NCBI GenBank assembly: GCA_018266395.1
Contig: JAFEAM010000038.1
Span: 46,741-110,740, forward strand
Direction: 5' to 3'
DNA from: Bacteroidota bacterium
GTDB lineage: Bacteria > Bacteroidota > Bacteroidia > Cytophagales > Cyclobacteriaceae
DNA length: 64,000 nt
The position numbers and the translations under genes are program-made. Each line of letters begins with the position of its first letter. The first letter of the stretch is position 1. Below are positions 1 to 8,638 of this stretch, piece after piece. A model generated the notes under the pieces. It worked only from the letters and a program-made list of their open reading frames with translations. It was not told where the DNA came from and ran no database searches.

Positions 1-2
1 CA

Positions 3-53
3 GAGGACCAGCGAGAGCTGCCCGAGGCCAACAAAATTTTAACCCAATTGTAA
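3..53 (+). CDS. 3' end of an upstream gene (partial)
   Basis: A reading frame enters from the left edge and gives 16 residues (EDQRELPEANKILTQL) before TAA at 51-53. The stop directly abuts the ATG of the next gene, which suggests co-transcription. The charged, helix-like composition looks coding, but 16 residues are too few to name a family. Confidence 0.4.
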   Translation, partial: EDQRELPEANKILTQL

Positions 54-1076
54 ATGGAAAGGAAACAGTTGTTCTTTATCGGTGCTTTGTTCCTTGCACA
101 AGTGTCATGGGCACAAGAGAGTTTCCACCTTATCAAGAAGACCGTAATTGGCGGAGAAGGAGGATGGGATTACCTGAGTGTTGATTCGAAGAGCAGTACG
201 CTCTACATTTCTCACAGTACACAAGTGGAGGTGCTTGATGCCAAGACGTACGAGAAGAAAGGCGTCATCCCCGGACTGCAAGGGGTGCACGGTGTGATTG
301 CCGTTCCTTCATCGGGACGCGGCATTACGACCAATGGCCGCAGCAATTCTGCCACCATCTTCGACCTGAAAACACTTAAGCCAATAGTTGAGGTACCTAC
401 CGGAAAGAATCCGGATGCCTTGCTCTACGACAGCTTTTCAAAACGAGTATTTACTTTTAATCACAGCGACGTAACCGCCACTGCCATTGATATTGAAAAC
501 GGTAAAGTAGTGGGAACAGTTGACCTCGGCGGAACAGCGCTGGAGGCAGGTGCAACCGATGAGAAGGGCACCATCTTTGTGAACCTTGAAGATGCCAGCG
601 AAATAGTTTCATTTGACGCCCGCACGCTGGTGATGAAAGATCGCTGGAAGCTTTCGCCTTGTGAGGAGCCGACAGGGCTGGCATTGGACATGAAGAACAA
701 CCGCCTCTTCAGTGTTTGTCATAATGGGATGATGATGGTGGTCGATTCGAAATCGGGGAAAATCATCGCACAGGTTCCCATTGGCAAGCGTGTCGATGGC
801 GCCGCGTTTGATCCTGAATTGAAAATGGCATTCAGCTCCAACGGCGAAGGAACTATTACGGTAGTTAAGGAGGTTTCGCCAAATGAGTTCAAAGTCATCC
901 AGACCATTGAGACCGCGGTGGGTGCCAGAACCATAGCGCTTGATCCCGTCACTCATCACTTGTTTGTATCCACTGCGCAGTATGGAGAGACTCCTGCCGC
1001 CACTGCCGAGAATCCGAATCCCCGTCCCAAGATCGTTCCCGGAACATTCATGGTGCTAGAGTATGGAATGAAATGA
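54..1076 (+). CDS. Exported YncE-like beta-propeller protein
   Basis: A 340-residue protein with an N-terminal signal peptide (about residues 1-20, ending VSWAQ) followed by repeated blades of the YVTN/YncE type, with recurring patterns such as YISHSTQVEVLDAKT, TIFDLKTLKP and VVDSKSGKII. Such proteins form seven-bladed propellers in the periplasm or at the cell surface and usually act in binding; no catalytic residues can be assigned. The ATG touches the stop of the upstream frame, so the two genes are probably in one operon. The start is supported by the signal peptide beginning immediately. The substrate is unknown. Confidence 0.8.
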   Translation: MERKQLFFIGALFLAQVSWAQESFHLIKKTVIGGEGGWDYLSVDSKSSTLYISHSTQVEVLDAKTYEKKGVIPGLQGVHGVIAVPSSGRGITTNGRSNSATIFDLKTLKPIVEVPTGKNPDALLYDSFSKRVFTFNHSDVTATAIDIENGKVVGTVDLGGTALEAGATDEKGTIFVNLEDASEIVSFDARTLVMKDRWKLSPCEEPTGLALDMKNNRLFSVCHNGMMMVVDSKSGKIIAQVPIGKRVDGAAFDPELKMAFSSNGEGTITVVKEVSPNEFKVIQTIETAVGARTIALDPVTHHLFVSTAQYGETPAATAENPNPRPKIVPGTFMVLEYGMK

Positions 1077-1175
1077 TTTTGAGATCTGAGATTATCTGAG
1101 ATCTGAAATATCTGAAATTTGAAATCTAAGTGCGTCCTTGAACCCCGGCGATAATTGTCGGGACACGCCTTGAAC
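1077..1175. repeat. Low-complexity GATCTGAGA/GAAATCTGA block with REP-like palindrome
   Basis: After the stop codon comes a degenerate run of GATCTGAGAT and TGAAATCTGA words, then the imperfect palindrome CCCCGGCGATAATTGTCGGGA (about 1143-1163) and GAACTTTGAACT words. The same combination recurs at 1700-1795, 2300-2411, 26900-27000, 28860-28980 and 30540-30680, so it is a dispersed intergenic repeat family. Confidence 0.6.
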
Positions 1176-1210
1176 ATTGAACTTTGAACTGGAAACCTTA
1201 CTTCCCGGAA

Positions 1211-1603
1211 CTACTTAAACATCATTCCGCCCATACTCGTCGGCATCGCAAATAATCCTATTACGGTGATGATAGCAATACCAGTACCCACCACTATCGA
1301 TCCTATTGCCAGTCCATTTAGTTTTCGCCGTTCTGCGGAGGCTATGGAATCGAGTTGTACTTTCTCGGGAAATCGGTATGGCAATGTCTCACCACGGAAT
1401 TCCTTGTAAGTTAGTTCTAACAGTTTCTGCTCCCTGGTTCTGCCATCTTTGAGTTTCAGCCTGTAGACTTTACCAGGCTTGAGCGCCTCCTGAAATTGGG
1501 ATTGCGTGCCTGAAAGCATGAGCGCCTTGTGACTGTAGCAGGAGCAAAGGCAAAGGGGTAGCAAAATGAGAAGGATCTTAAAAAAGGATTGGGGCTGTGT
1601 CAT
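1211..1603 (-). CDS. Small lipoprotein of unknown function
   Basis: The frame is open further upstream, but the ATG at 1603 is preferred because it starts a clean lipoprotein signal: MTQPQSFFKILL, a hydrophobic core and a lipobox ending LCSC. The mature part (about 110 residues) has a basic segment with the phrase KDGRTREQKLLELTY, then a C-terminal transmembrane stretch (about residues 100-125, GSIVVGTGIAIITVIGLF) and a Met/Gly-rich tail. The gene is flanked by REP-like repeats on both sides, and no family is recognised. Confidence 0.6.
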   Translation of the reverse strand: MTQPQSFFKILLILLPLCLCSCYSHKALMLSGTQSQFQEALKPGKVYRLKLKDGRTREQKLLELTYKEFRGETLPYRFPEKVQLDSIASAERRKLNGLAIGSIVVGTGIAIITVIGLFAMPTSMGGMMFK

Positions 1604-1699
1604 GGTTTTTATGTTTGGTAATCCAAGATCGCACAACCAACCGCTGACCCATGCCTGAATCCCGCAACAGGCATACCTCATAATTATTGAAAACCGCAA

Positions 1700-1795
1700 C
1701 TGTCACTCCCGACGATGAATGTCGGGGCTAACCTCGACGATAAATGTCAGGGCACGCCTCGTAACTTGAAATCTGAAATCTGAAATCTGAAACTA
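1700..1795. repeat. REP-like palindromes and GAAATCTGA repeats
   Basis: Two adjacent palindromes, TCCCGACGATGAATGTCGGGG (1707-1727) and CCTCGACGATAAATGTCAGGG (1732-1752), are followed by three tandem GAAATCTGA words up to about 1790. They belong to the same dispersed family as 1077-1175. Confidence 0.65.
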
Positions 1796-2296
1796 TCCCC
1801 CCGCCATCATCAACGTCACCACCCTGAACCCCAGCAACAAATAGATTAACCACGTCTTGCGTGTGATAGAGATCGCCAGCAACAGGGCAATGGCGCCGAG
1901 TCTCTGCCATACGTATTCATGGGGGTCGAGCGTGAAGTGGAGAAAGATGAACAGGGCGAGAAGTGCGAATACAGGCCGCATGTTCTGGTGGAAATAATCC
2001 TTGAGACTGGCCGTGCTTTCTTCCGGGGTAAAGATGGCCACGACGACCAGGAACACCAGCGGAGCGGCAAGAATCTTCATATAAACCAGGTAACTGCTGA
2101 AGTGGTCTTCACTGACCCAATCGAAGAGTTGATAGAAGTTCCAGAAAGAAGTGTCCAGTAAAAGGATGGACGTCAGGGTATAGGGCAGGTAGCGCTGATC
2201 CGGTTTCAGAAAGGAGCGCCATGAGTTGATCAGGTCCGTGATGCCGAGTCCGTACAACAGGAGAGGGAGGATGAGGTAGTATTCTTTTTGCGACAT
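1793..2296 (-). CDS. Multi-spanning membrane protein, function unknown
   Basis: A 167-residue very hydrophobic protein with about five predicted transmembrane helices (YYLILPLLLYGLGITDLI; LTSILLLDTSFWNFYQLF; LAAPLVFLVVVAIF; MRPVFALLALFIFLHF; LGAIALLLAISI plus a final hydrophobic segment). A signal peptide is not needed because the first helix begins at residue 6. No catalytic motif or known family is evident. It has its own intergenic spacers full of repeats, so it is likely transcribed alone. Confidence 0.6.
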   Translation of the reverse strand: MSQKEYYLILPLLLYGLGITDLINSWRSFLKPDQRYLPYTLTSILLLDTSFWNFYQLFDWVSEDHFSSYLVYMKILAAPLVFLVVVAIFTPEESTASLKDYFHQNMRPVFALLALFIFLHFTLDPHEYVWQRLGAIALLLAISITRKTWLIYLLLGFRVVTLMMAGG

Positions 2297-2302
2297 GGGT
2301 TA

Positions 2303-2411
2303 GTAAATTCAGATTTCAAATTTCAGATTTCAGGTGAGCCCGAAATTTATCGTCGAGGTTAGCCCCGACATTCATCGTCGGGCGAGCCCCGACATTTATC
2401 GTCGGGGTCAG
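2303..2411. repeat. Three tandem REP-like palindromes
   Basis: AAATTCAGATTTC words lead into three near-identical units of the form CCCGACATTTATCGTCGGG (about 2339-2361, 2363-2384 and 2388-2407). Each can fold into a hairpin. They lie between two convergent-to-tandem minus-strand genes, upstream of 1793-2296 and downstream of the M28 peptidase, and could act as a transcript stabiliser or attenuator there. Confidence 0.65.
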
Positions 2412-4021
2412 CGGTCCGATTTGACACTGATTGTACCGTTCCCTTTTCTCGGAAAGAGCCCATCGCGGTTGGCGGCAATCCAGGCAAAGGAAGCGGTAAT
2501 CACTGCATTGTTTTTCAAATCCCCCTCGATCGCCTTGTCATACACATCCATGGTCGTGTGGTGGGTTCGCGTGGAATATTCGATCGGATCCTGGATGAAC
2601 TGGAACCCTGGTAGCCCGATGGCATCAAATGAAAGATGGTCCGTTCCGCCGGTGTTTTCGATCGTCAGGGTGGAAGCTCCCAGTTTTGCAAAAGGAACCA
2701 ACCAATTGCGTAAAACTGGGCGCGCAGCCTCATTGCCCTGCAGATAGACACCCCGATAGCGACCAGTTCCGTTGTCCATATTGAAGTACACCGAGAATTT
2801 GGACGCCTGCGGTTTCAGTGCAATGGAGTCGTAAGGTCTGGTTTTGTCCAGGCGTTCTCCGAAAGTCCGCTTGACATACGACCTTGATCCCAGTAGTCCC
2901 TGCTCTTCGCCACCCCATAGCGCAATACGGATCGTTCTCCGGGGATTTTTGCCGATTGCCTTAATGATGCGCATCGCCTCCATCATGACCGCAGATCCTG
3001 CACCGTTGTCAGTAGCGCCGGTACCGCCGTGCCAGGAGTCGAAGTGCGCCCCGATCATGACGACTTCGTCTTTCAGGTCCGTACCTGGAATCTCGCCGAT
3101 GATGTTGAACCCATGTTCGGCTGGTGTGAACTCTGTCTCCAGGGTCAGTTCGAGCTTCACAAGGTTCCCGTTTTGGATTTGCCTTACCATGCGGTTATAA
3201 TGTTCGTCCGCGACAACCACCTGTGGAAGAATTTTGGGAGCATCGGCCGCATAAACGCGTATCCGCTTTTCAAAACTCACTTCGGGACGATAAGGAACAG
3301 TTGCCCCTTGTACAGCGATGGTACCATCTTCCAGCCGGGAGGATGGACTCGCTTCCAACACGGCAAGGGCACCTTCCTTCATACAGAGATCCCACTTGGC
3401 GTAATTGAGTTTCTGACCCTCCATGTTGAAACGGAAGCCGTCCTGGTTTCCTTCCGGAGCGGCATTGGACATGACGAGGAGGGTGCTGTCGTTGAACCGT
3501 TTTGCATCAGCTTTAAAACCCGGACTGACGGGAGTAGGCGGTGAGAAGAGCACAAGCTTGCCTTTCAGCTTTCCGGCATATTTCGCAACCTCTTCAACTG
3601 TTTTGGCATCCAGATAAACGACCTCAGCAGTAACCGGTCCTTTCAGCCCCGGACTCCAGGCCTTTGCATAGGCAACGAGGGGGGTATAAACAGGCTCCAA
3701 TTCCTGTAAGCTGAATTTTTTGAGGTACCAGCCCTTTCCAAAGTCCTCACCCCAGTCGTCAAAATGTACATTCTGAAGTCCCCATGACTCAAGGGTGGCC
3801 TTTGCATATTCGGCAGCTTTCCGGTACCCGGGTGAATTGGTCAGTCGTGGACCATAAACATCGGTGATCATGCTGAGGGTATGCATCACCTGTGAACGGT
3901 TGAAGCCTTCGTTTTTGATGGTGGCTATCGTAACCGTGTCCAACTTTTCGGGAGTCTGCCCAAGCAGGCGCAAGGGGAGGAAAAGTGCGATTATCAGAAT
4001 GCTATTGAGTTTCATGGTCAT
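2408..4021 (-). CDS. Exported M28-family zinc peptidase with PA domain
   Basis: A 537-residue exported peptidase (signal peptide about 1-21, ending LLGQ). The middle carries a PA-like insertion (about 120-270). The C-terminal M28 catalytic domain shows the metal-ligand signatures: HFDSWHGGTGATDNGAG (H-x-D and second Asp), GGEEQGLLGS (catalytic Glu pair) and GGTDHLSFDAIGLPG (terminal His ligand). It probably removes N-terminal residues from peptides in the periplasm. ATGs at 4021 and 4015 are both possible starts. A second M28 peptidase is at 47486-48967. A strong tRNA promoter lies just upstream on the opposite strand. Confidence 0.9.
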   Translation of the reverse strand: MTMKLNSILIIALFLPLRLLGQTPEKLDTVTIATIKNEGFNRSQVMHTLSMITDVYGPRLTNSPGYRKAAEYAKATLESWGLQNVHFDDWGEDFGKGWYLKKFSLQELEPVYTPLVAYAKAWSPGLKGPVTAEVVYLDAKTVEEVAKYAGKLKGKLVLFSPPTPVSPGFKADAKRFNDSTLLVMSNAAPEGNQDGFRFNMEGQKLNYAKWDLCMKEGALAVLEASPSSRLEDGTIAVQGATVPYRPEVSFEKRIRVYAADAPKILPQVVVADEHYNRMVRQIQNGNLVKLELTLETEFTPAEHGFNIIGEIPGTDLKDEVVMIGAHFDSWHGGTGATDNGAGSAVMMEAMRIIKAIGKNPRRTIRIALWGGEEQGLLGSRSYVKRTFGERLDKTRPYDSIALKPQASKFSVYFNMDNGTGRYRGVYLQGNEAARPVLRNWLVPFAKLGASTLTIENTGGTDHLSFDAIGLPGFQFIQDPIEYSTRTHHTTMDVYDKAIEGDLKNNAVITASFAWIAANRDGLFPRKGNGTISVKSDR

Positions 4022-4093
4022 TGTGTGTAGGAATACGAAGTTATCATTTCTGAGCGAGTCCGGGGCGACCGCAATTCCTGATTCTGGCAGGCA

Positions 4094-4124
4094 TTTGGAT
4101 TAAACCGTTCAAGACTTATCTTTG
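4094..4124 (+). promoter_or_regulatory. Bacteroidota-type promoter for tRNA-Asp
   Basis: The -33 element TTTG (4094-4097) is separated by 19 bases from TATCTTTG (4117-4124), matching the Bacteroidota primary-sigma consensus TTTG-N19-TAnnTTTG exactly. It is followed by the CACC that typifies strong stable-RNA promoters in this phylum. Transcription would begin near 4130, giving a leader of roughly 200 bases before the mature tRNA. Confidence 0.75.
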
Positions 4125-4170
4125 CACCCTTGTTGCGGAGGTCCTGCCTCGGAACAAGGGAAAGGTTCGT

Positions 4171-4338
4171 TTCAGCTGGTTATCCCGACGGTCGGTCGGG
4201 ACCTTCGGGAATGCCAAAGCCAAGTAGAAATTATTAAGAAAAACGGTCCGGTAGTTCAGCTGGTTATCCCGACGGTAGGTCGGGACCTCCGGGAATGCCA
4301 AAGCCAAGTAGAAATTATTGAGAAAAACGGTCCGGTAG
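4171..4338 (+). repeat. Two tandem 84-bp units carrying tRNA-Asp 5' end copies
   Basis: The word TTCAGCTGGTTA occurs at 4171, 4255 and 4339, exactly 84 bases apart. Units 4171-4254 and 4255-4338 differ at only a few positions (for example GGTCGG/GGTAGG, CTTCGG/CTCCGG). Each holds a TCCCGAC...GTCGGGA hairpin, the phrase CCAAAGCCAAGTAGAAATT, and ends in GGTCCGGTAG. As a result the first 22 bases of tRNA-Asp are reproduced exactly at 4245-4266 and in degraded form at about 4164-4182, ahead of the real gene. Confidence 0.85.
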
Positions 4339-4405
4339 TTCAGCTGGTTAGAATGCCTGCCTGTCACGCAGGAGGTCGCGGGTTCGAGTCCCGTCCGGAC
4401 CGCCA
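4329..4405 (+). tRNA. tRNA-Asp (anticodon GTC)
   Basis: A complete cloverleaf: acceptor stem GGTCCGG (4329-4335) pairs with CCGGACC (4395-4401), discriminator G and encoded CCA at 4403-4405. The D arm contains AGCTGGTTAGA. The anticodon stem CCTGC/GCAGG surrounds the loop CTGTCAC, with anticodon GTC at 4363-4365. The T arm has GGTTCGAGTCC. It is 77 bases long with encoded CCA. It follows a strong promoter and two tandem copies of its own 5' end, and is followed by a hairpin. Confidence 0.97.
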
Positions 4406-4420
4406 ATAATTTAGCAATGA

Positions 4421-4446
4421 GCCCTCAATTGAGGGCTTCTTTGTTT
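4421..4446 (+). terminator. Hairpin terminator after tRNA-Asp
   Basis: The perfect 16-base palindrome GCCCTCAATTGAGGGC (4421-4436) lies 15 bases after the tRNA 3' end and is followed by TTCTTTGTTT. This is a plausible intrinsic terminator with an interrupted U tract. Confidence 0.7.
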
Positions 4447-4674
4447 CCGGGTCAAGGTAGGGGTCAAGTCATAAATGTGTCGCGCTTCCCTTCAACCAAA
4501 ACACAAGTCACTATAGAAACTTCTGAAATGGAACAAGGCAGGATCGCAATTGCGGTCTTCACAGGGGTCGTTTTTTATCTCCCATTCCCGATGGTATCTT
4601 TAATCATATAAGTCGCGAACGAGATAAGATCTGGATTCTGACAAGCTTTGCCGGTGAAAGTAATGTGATATAAC

Positions 4675-5055
4675 ATGAAAAAGAATAACCTCTTAGTCAT
4701 CTCATCGCTGCTTTCAATACTCTTTACGTCTGTTCATGTCACAGGCGATATTATCTATGGCTTTGAGAAAGGGGGCACTTCAAACCTTATCATCTTGCCG
4801 ATCCTCGCATTATGGTTATATGGAACACTGGTTCTTACCGACCATAAAGGGGGGTACATTATCATACTTCTGGCCTCATTATTGGGACTGGCAGTGCCCA
4901 TTGTTCACATGAAGGGTGCCGGACTTGCATCGCAAGTTTCAGCCACCATCGTCGGATACGTTTTTGTATGGACTACTATCGCACTTGGAGTTACTTCAAT
5001 TCTGTCCATTGTTCTTTCAATAGGGGGACTATTGAGGCGCGACAGACCTGTATAG
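4675..5055 (+). CDS. Small membrane protein, function unknown
   Basis: A 126-residue protein with four predicted transmembrane helices (about 7-25, 38-54, 61-77 and 90-115) and short basic loops; the C-terminus is RRDRPV. The ATG is preceded by ATATAAC, the usual A/T-rich leader in this genome. No family is recognised. It stands alone between the tRNA-Asp region and the convergent CHAT gene. The 268 bases before it hold only the terminator and no convincing gene. Confidence 0.55.
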   Translation: MKKNNLLVISSLLSILFTSVHVTGDIIYGFEKGGTSNLIILPILALWLYGTLVLTDHKGGYIIILLASLLGLAVPIVHMKGAGLASQVSATIVGYVFVWTTIALGVTSILSIVLSIGGLLRRDRPV

Positions 5056-5189
5056 AAGACTAAAGAAGAGAGTGGGCTTATGAAACCGTAGGCTGCATAA
5101 AGAGTCAAAGTTATTAAGGACGCGAGTGTTGCTATGCCCACACTTCAGCCGCTAATTCAAAAATCCGTTAAGGCCACTACTGATCGCTA

Positions 5190-8100
5190 CTAGTTCTCGG
5201 AATTCAACACAAATGCTCCCCAAAAGTAAGGATGAGGAAACATTGCTTTGGTCTTAGTCATTGCAAAATTATAAGCTTGCTGCACAGTAGCCCCTCCAAA
5301 ATAGGAATTGTAAAAGGATTCCATATAGTTCACCGTTGCCTCATCGCTGATTTTCCACAATGACCCCAATACGCTCTTCGCGCCGGCAAGTTGAAAGGCT
5401 CGTTGCAAACCAAAAACACCTTCTCCAGCCTGCACTTCGCCTAATCCGGTATCACAGGCAGACAGCACTACCAGCTGCGTTTTGGGCAATTGAAGCTGTG
5501 TCACCTCATATGCTGTTAAGAATCCGTCCTCGTATTGCTTATAGTCGGCCAGAGTGAAAAAGTCTTGATCACCTGCGCCTGCCAAAATCAGTTTCGACTG
5601 TAAGTACGAGTCAACCATTTTGCGGTTGTCGAAAGTGCCATGGGTAGCGATATGCAATACACCTGGGTTCTTCAGCTGTTTTACTTTGGCTTCGGTGGCC
5701 TCTGGGCCTTCTAGTCTTTGGATATTTACTTTTTTGTTACCTGCTAATTGTGCTATTACATCGACTTCTTGTTTGGTTCCGGGTAAAGCTGAAAAGCCGG
5801 CACGCGTACCACTGCCTGCCGAAGCAACCTCTTCCAGATCGAATGACTTCAATTCAATTTTATTAACGCTGTTCTTTCTATTCATTAGAAAGTCCGGGTT
5901 GCCCAACAAGGCCACCGAAGTGATCGGCAGGGCTGCCAATTTCTTCTTCAACAAATCCCGTCCGGTGGAAATGCGCACAAGGTCCGTTTCTTCGAACAAA
6001 AACTTCCCGGTTGTCGGATTCCTCAGGGTCAAAGGGTTGATCATGTTGTATACACCGTCGCTGCTTAGATATACACGACTTTTGCCTACGGCATCGCTTA
6101 TCTGCTTCCAGTAGACATTATAGCTATCGTTATCATCCGATTGCGATCGGATCAGGTTTTGATAGCGTTTCAAGCTGCGCAATTCAAAATCATCACCTTC
6201 ACCTAAATACAGTGCAGCAGGGGAAGAGGTGCCACCCTTGATGACAAAAGCCCAGTATTGCGGAACAGGCTTATCGAACATGAAGTTTTCGCGTTCTATA
6301 CGAACGATTTCCACCAGGGCTTCATTAGTCTTCAGTACAGCCTGAATTTTCTGCCAGCTTACCGGCTGAATCAGGGTTGTAGCAATCCCAAGTTTTTCAT
6401 TGACCTTCCGCTGAAGCTCATCGGTAATCACGGCATAGCGGTTGATGGAATCAGTTAGAGCAGGAGTCATTGCCTGCTGAATCTGCTGCGTAAATGCGGC
6501 TTGTTTGTCGCGGTAATCTTTGAGCCGTGCCAACTGCGCGATCACTAGAGTATCGGTCACAGATTGAAGAATTGATGTTTGGCTGCGCGTAATGTCGAGA
6601 ATAAGCCCTTTGGTTTGAAGTGATTTGTTTAATACCTCAAGTACTCTGGCTTGATCCTGATCCGCAAATGAAAGCAGCATGGAATAGTATAGGTGCAGGG
6701 ATTTGTTGAAATCCTTCATGAACTCTTTCCGCTGGCCTTCAGAAAAGGAAATAAAATAACGCTCAAGATCTTGCTCTTTGGAACGAAGATCGCCTAGTAT
6801 TTTTTCATTAGCTTCTTTGAATTTGCCAGAGGCACAAAGCAGCTTCACGTAATCATCATTTTGCCGTTGCTCAAGATTGACAACTGCCTTACCGAAGTGC
6901 TTGGACTCCGAAAATGTCCGGAGTTTATCTGACAGATCAGCATAAGATTGCTGGGACATGCCAAACTCCTTGTTGAGATGATAATAAATAGCCTTGTCAT
7001 GGAAGCCAATGGACGCTTGCAATGCCTCATTTTTCCGACCCAACTTCATAAGTGAAATCACATATGCTGATGACTCTGAAAACTCACTTTCCACCAACGA
7101 TCGAAATTCTTCGCTTTCCTTAATCAACTGTTTTACTGAATCTGGAAGATAAACGGGTGTCTTGGCAATGGTGTGTTTTAAGGTATTCCCCAGTAATTTA
7201 TCTTTCTCCTTGTTCAGGTTTTGATATTCAACCAGATAGGGTAAGGCTTTTTCAAAGTCATATTGCCTAAAATAAGCCGTGGCCAGAACATAGACATATT
7301 GCCACTCAGCCAGAACCTTCATTATATTCTCTGTGTTTGACTCGATTGGCTTCAACGTTTTCTCAAATGCCTCCTTTTGCTTCGACTGCTGTTTCTGAAG
7401 CCATTTTGGATCGTCTTTGTCCACTTTATAAATCTTGTGCCACGCAGAATCATTTTCGGTGAGCTTTTGCCCTGATTTCAAAATCTCCGCTACCGGCATC
7501 ACCGCTTCGATAGCTTTTTCGGGTTCATCATTAAGGTTGTAAAATGTTCCCAGTGAGCATAGATATGTGGCTCTTGACATTGGATCCCTGGCCATGTCCT
7601 TGTTTACTTCCAACAACCGTATGGCGCTGTTAAGGAGACCATGTTGAGCATATGAGGTTGCTAAATTTGTGATATCCATATTTGCGGTTTTCTCAGGATA
7701 TAGCTGGTAGAAAAACCTTGTGACAAATGGGAAATATCTTCTCCTCGCTTCAATGGCCGTTTCAAAACAACTGATGGATCCGATCAGATCAGACTTGGCC
7801 AATGCCGCCCCGGCATACTTATAGGCAGCATAATACTCTTCGTCTTCCGGCGTGAATGTCTTATTTACTTCTTCCAACAATAATTTTGCATGAGCAGGAC
7901 TGTAGCTTAGGCTTCTCATTAATTCATCATACCGTGTATAATCAACGGTTCTTGTTCTTTTTCGGCTTTTGAGGTTTTTTAATCGGATACTAACGATGTC
8001 AATTATGTCCTGCGTTGACATTGGAGATCGAAAAGCTTTCTCGTAAGTCTTGTACCCATCTAGTTCCACTTTAATGGTGTAATCACCTTCAGGACATCTT

Positions 8101-8312
8101 TTGAATTCAAAAGTACCTGCAGCTCCAGGACTCGTAGTCCTAACTCCACCAGGCCCGGTTAACGTAATTACAGCGTCTGACAAAGCATTATAATTGTCAG
8201 CATCTATGACTGATCCTGATATGGGCATTTTTTGCCCAGCAAGGAATGAGGACATGAAACATAATATTACCGTTATAGAAAATCGGGGGGTTAAGATTGT
8301 CTTTAGATGCAT
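5190..8312 (-). CDS. Exported TPR-CHAT protein (caspase-like protease fold)
   Basis: A 1040-residue protein. A signal peptide (about 1-26, ending FLAGQ) is followed by a carboxypeptidase-regulatory-like beta sandwich (about 29-105, SGSVIDADNYNALSDAVITL). A long helical TPR region (about 125-560) and a coiled segment precede a C-terminal CHAT domain (about 690-1035). The CHAT dyad is intact: His in HIATHGTFD and Cys in LSACDTGLGEVQAGEG, followed by GLQRAFQLAGAKSVLGSLW. CHAT domains are clan CD peptidases related to caspase and separase. The TPRs likely recruit a partner, and the signal peptide places it in the periplasm or outside. Target and partner are unknown. It is transcribed alone, convergent with 4675-5055. 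Confidence 0.9.
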   Translation of the reverse strand: MHLKTILTPRFSITVILCFMSSFLAGQKMPISGSVIDADNYNALSDAVITLTGPGGVRTTSPGAAGTFEFKRCPEGDYTIKVELDGYKTYEKAFRSPMSTQDIIDIVSIRLKNLKSRKRTRTVDYTRYDELMRSLSYSPAHAKLLLEEVNKTFTPEDEEYYAAYKYAGAALAKSDLIGSISCFETAIEARRRYFPFVTRFFYQLYPEKTANMDITNLATSYAQHGLLNSAIRLLEVNKDMARDPMSRATYLCSLGTFYNLNDEPEKAIEAVMPVAEILKSGQKLTENDSAWHKIYKVDKDDPKWLQKQQSKQKEAFEKTLKPIESNTENIMKVLAEWQYVYVLATAYFRQYDFEKALPYLVEYQNLNKEKDKLLGNTLKHTIAKTPVYLPDSVKQLIKESEEFRSLVESEFSESSAYVISLMKLGRKNEALQASIGFHDKAIYYHLNKEFGMSQQSYADLSDKLRTFSESKHFGKAVVNLEQRQNDDYVKLLCASGKFKEANEKILGDLRSKEQDLERYFISFSEGQRKEFMKDFNKSLHLYYSMLLSFADQDQARVLEVLNKSLQTKGLILDITRSQTSILQSVTDTLVIAQLARLKDYRDKQAAFTQQIQQAMTPALTDSINRYAVITDELQRKVNEKLGIATTLIQPVSWQKIQAVLKTNEALVEIVRIERENFMFDKPVPQYWAFVIKGGTSSPAALYLGEGDDFELRSLKRYQNLIRSQSDDNDSYNVYWKQISDAVGKSRVYLSSDGVYNMINPLTLRNPTTGKFLFEETDLVRISTGRDLLKKKLAALPITSVALLGNPDFLMNRKNSVNKIELKSFDLEEVASAGSGTRAGFSALPGTKQEVDVIAQLAGNKKVNIQRLEGPEATEAKVKQLKNPGVLHIATHGTFDNRKMVDSYLQSKLILAGAGDQDFFTLADYKQYEDGFLTAYEVTQLQLPKTQLVVLSACDTGLGEVQAGEGVFGLQRAFQLAGAKSVLGSLWKISDEATVNYMESFYNSYFGGATVQQAYNFAMTKTKAMFPHPYFWGAFVLNSEN

Positions 8313-8638
8313 AGAAGGTGGGAGAAGATTTGGGGTTAACTTTAGATTAGATTTATTTCTTGATCACAGTAGAGGCTTACATTGTTTGAAAAATTCGAAA
8401 ACGTTTCCTGGGTAGAGGGGTCCAAAAGTGCAGCTTTCGCTTCATGTATACTCGTAATATAAACGGTTGAAATTAATTCAACAGTTTACTTTTTAAATTG
8501 TTTTCTCGAACCACTTTGTTTGGCACTTAATGTCACAGAGAAGTGTTCAAAAATAACTTGTGGTGTTTGATGTTTTGAATTGTCGTTGAGTTGCATGACT
8601 ATTAATTATTCAGAGACTTCGAGTGTCTGCAGGAAATA
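8313..8638. other. Intergenic spacer upstream of the CHAT gene
   Basis: This A/T-rich stretch has no open frame or RNA gene that can be supported. It should contain the promoter of the minus-strand CHAT gene, but no convincing TAnnTTTG box is distinguishable on that strand. Confidence 0.4.

Noticed and set aside
1604-1699. N-terminal extension of the small lipoprotein to 1699
   Set aside because: It would place 32 non-signal residues before a clear lipoprotein signal peptide starting at 1603.
4417-4611. Plus-strand frame of 64 codons after tRNA-Asp, considered as an integrase N-terminus at an attachment site
   Set aside because: It starts inside the terminator hairpin, shows no recombinase motif and has no homology-like pattern.
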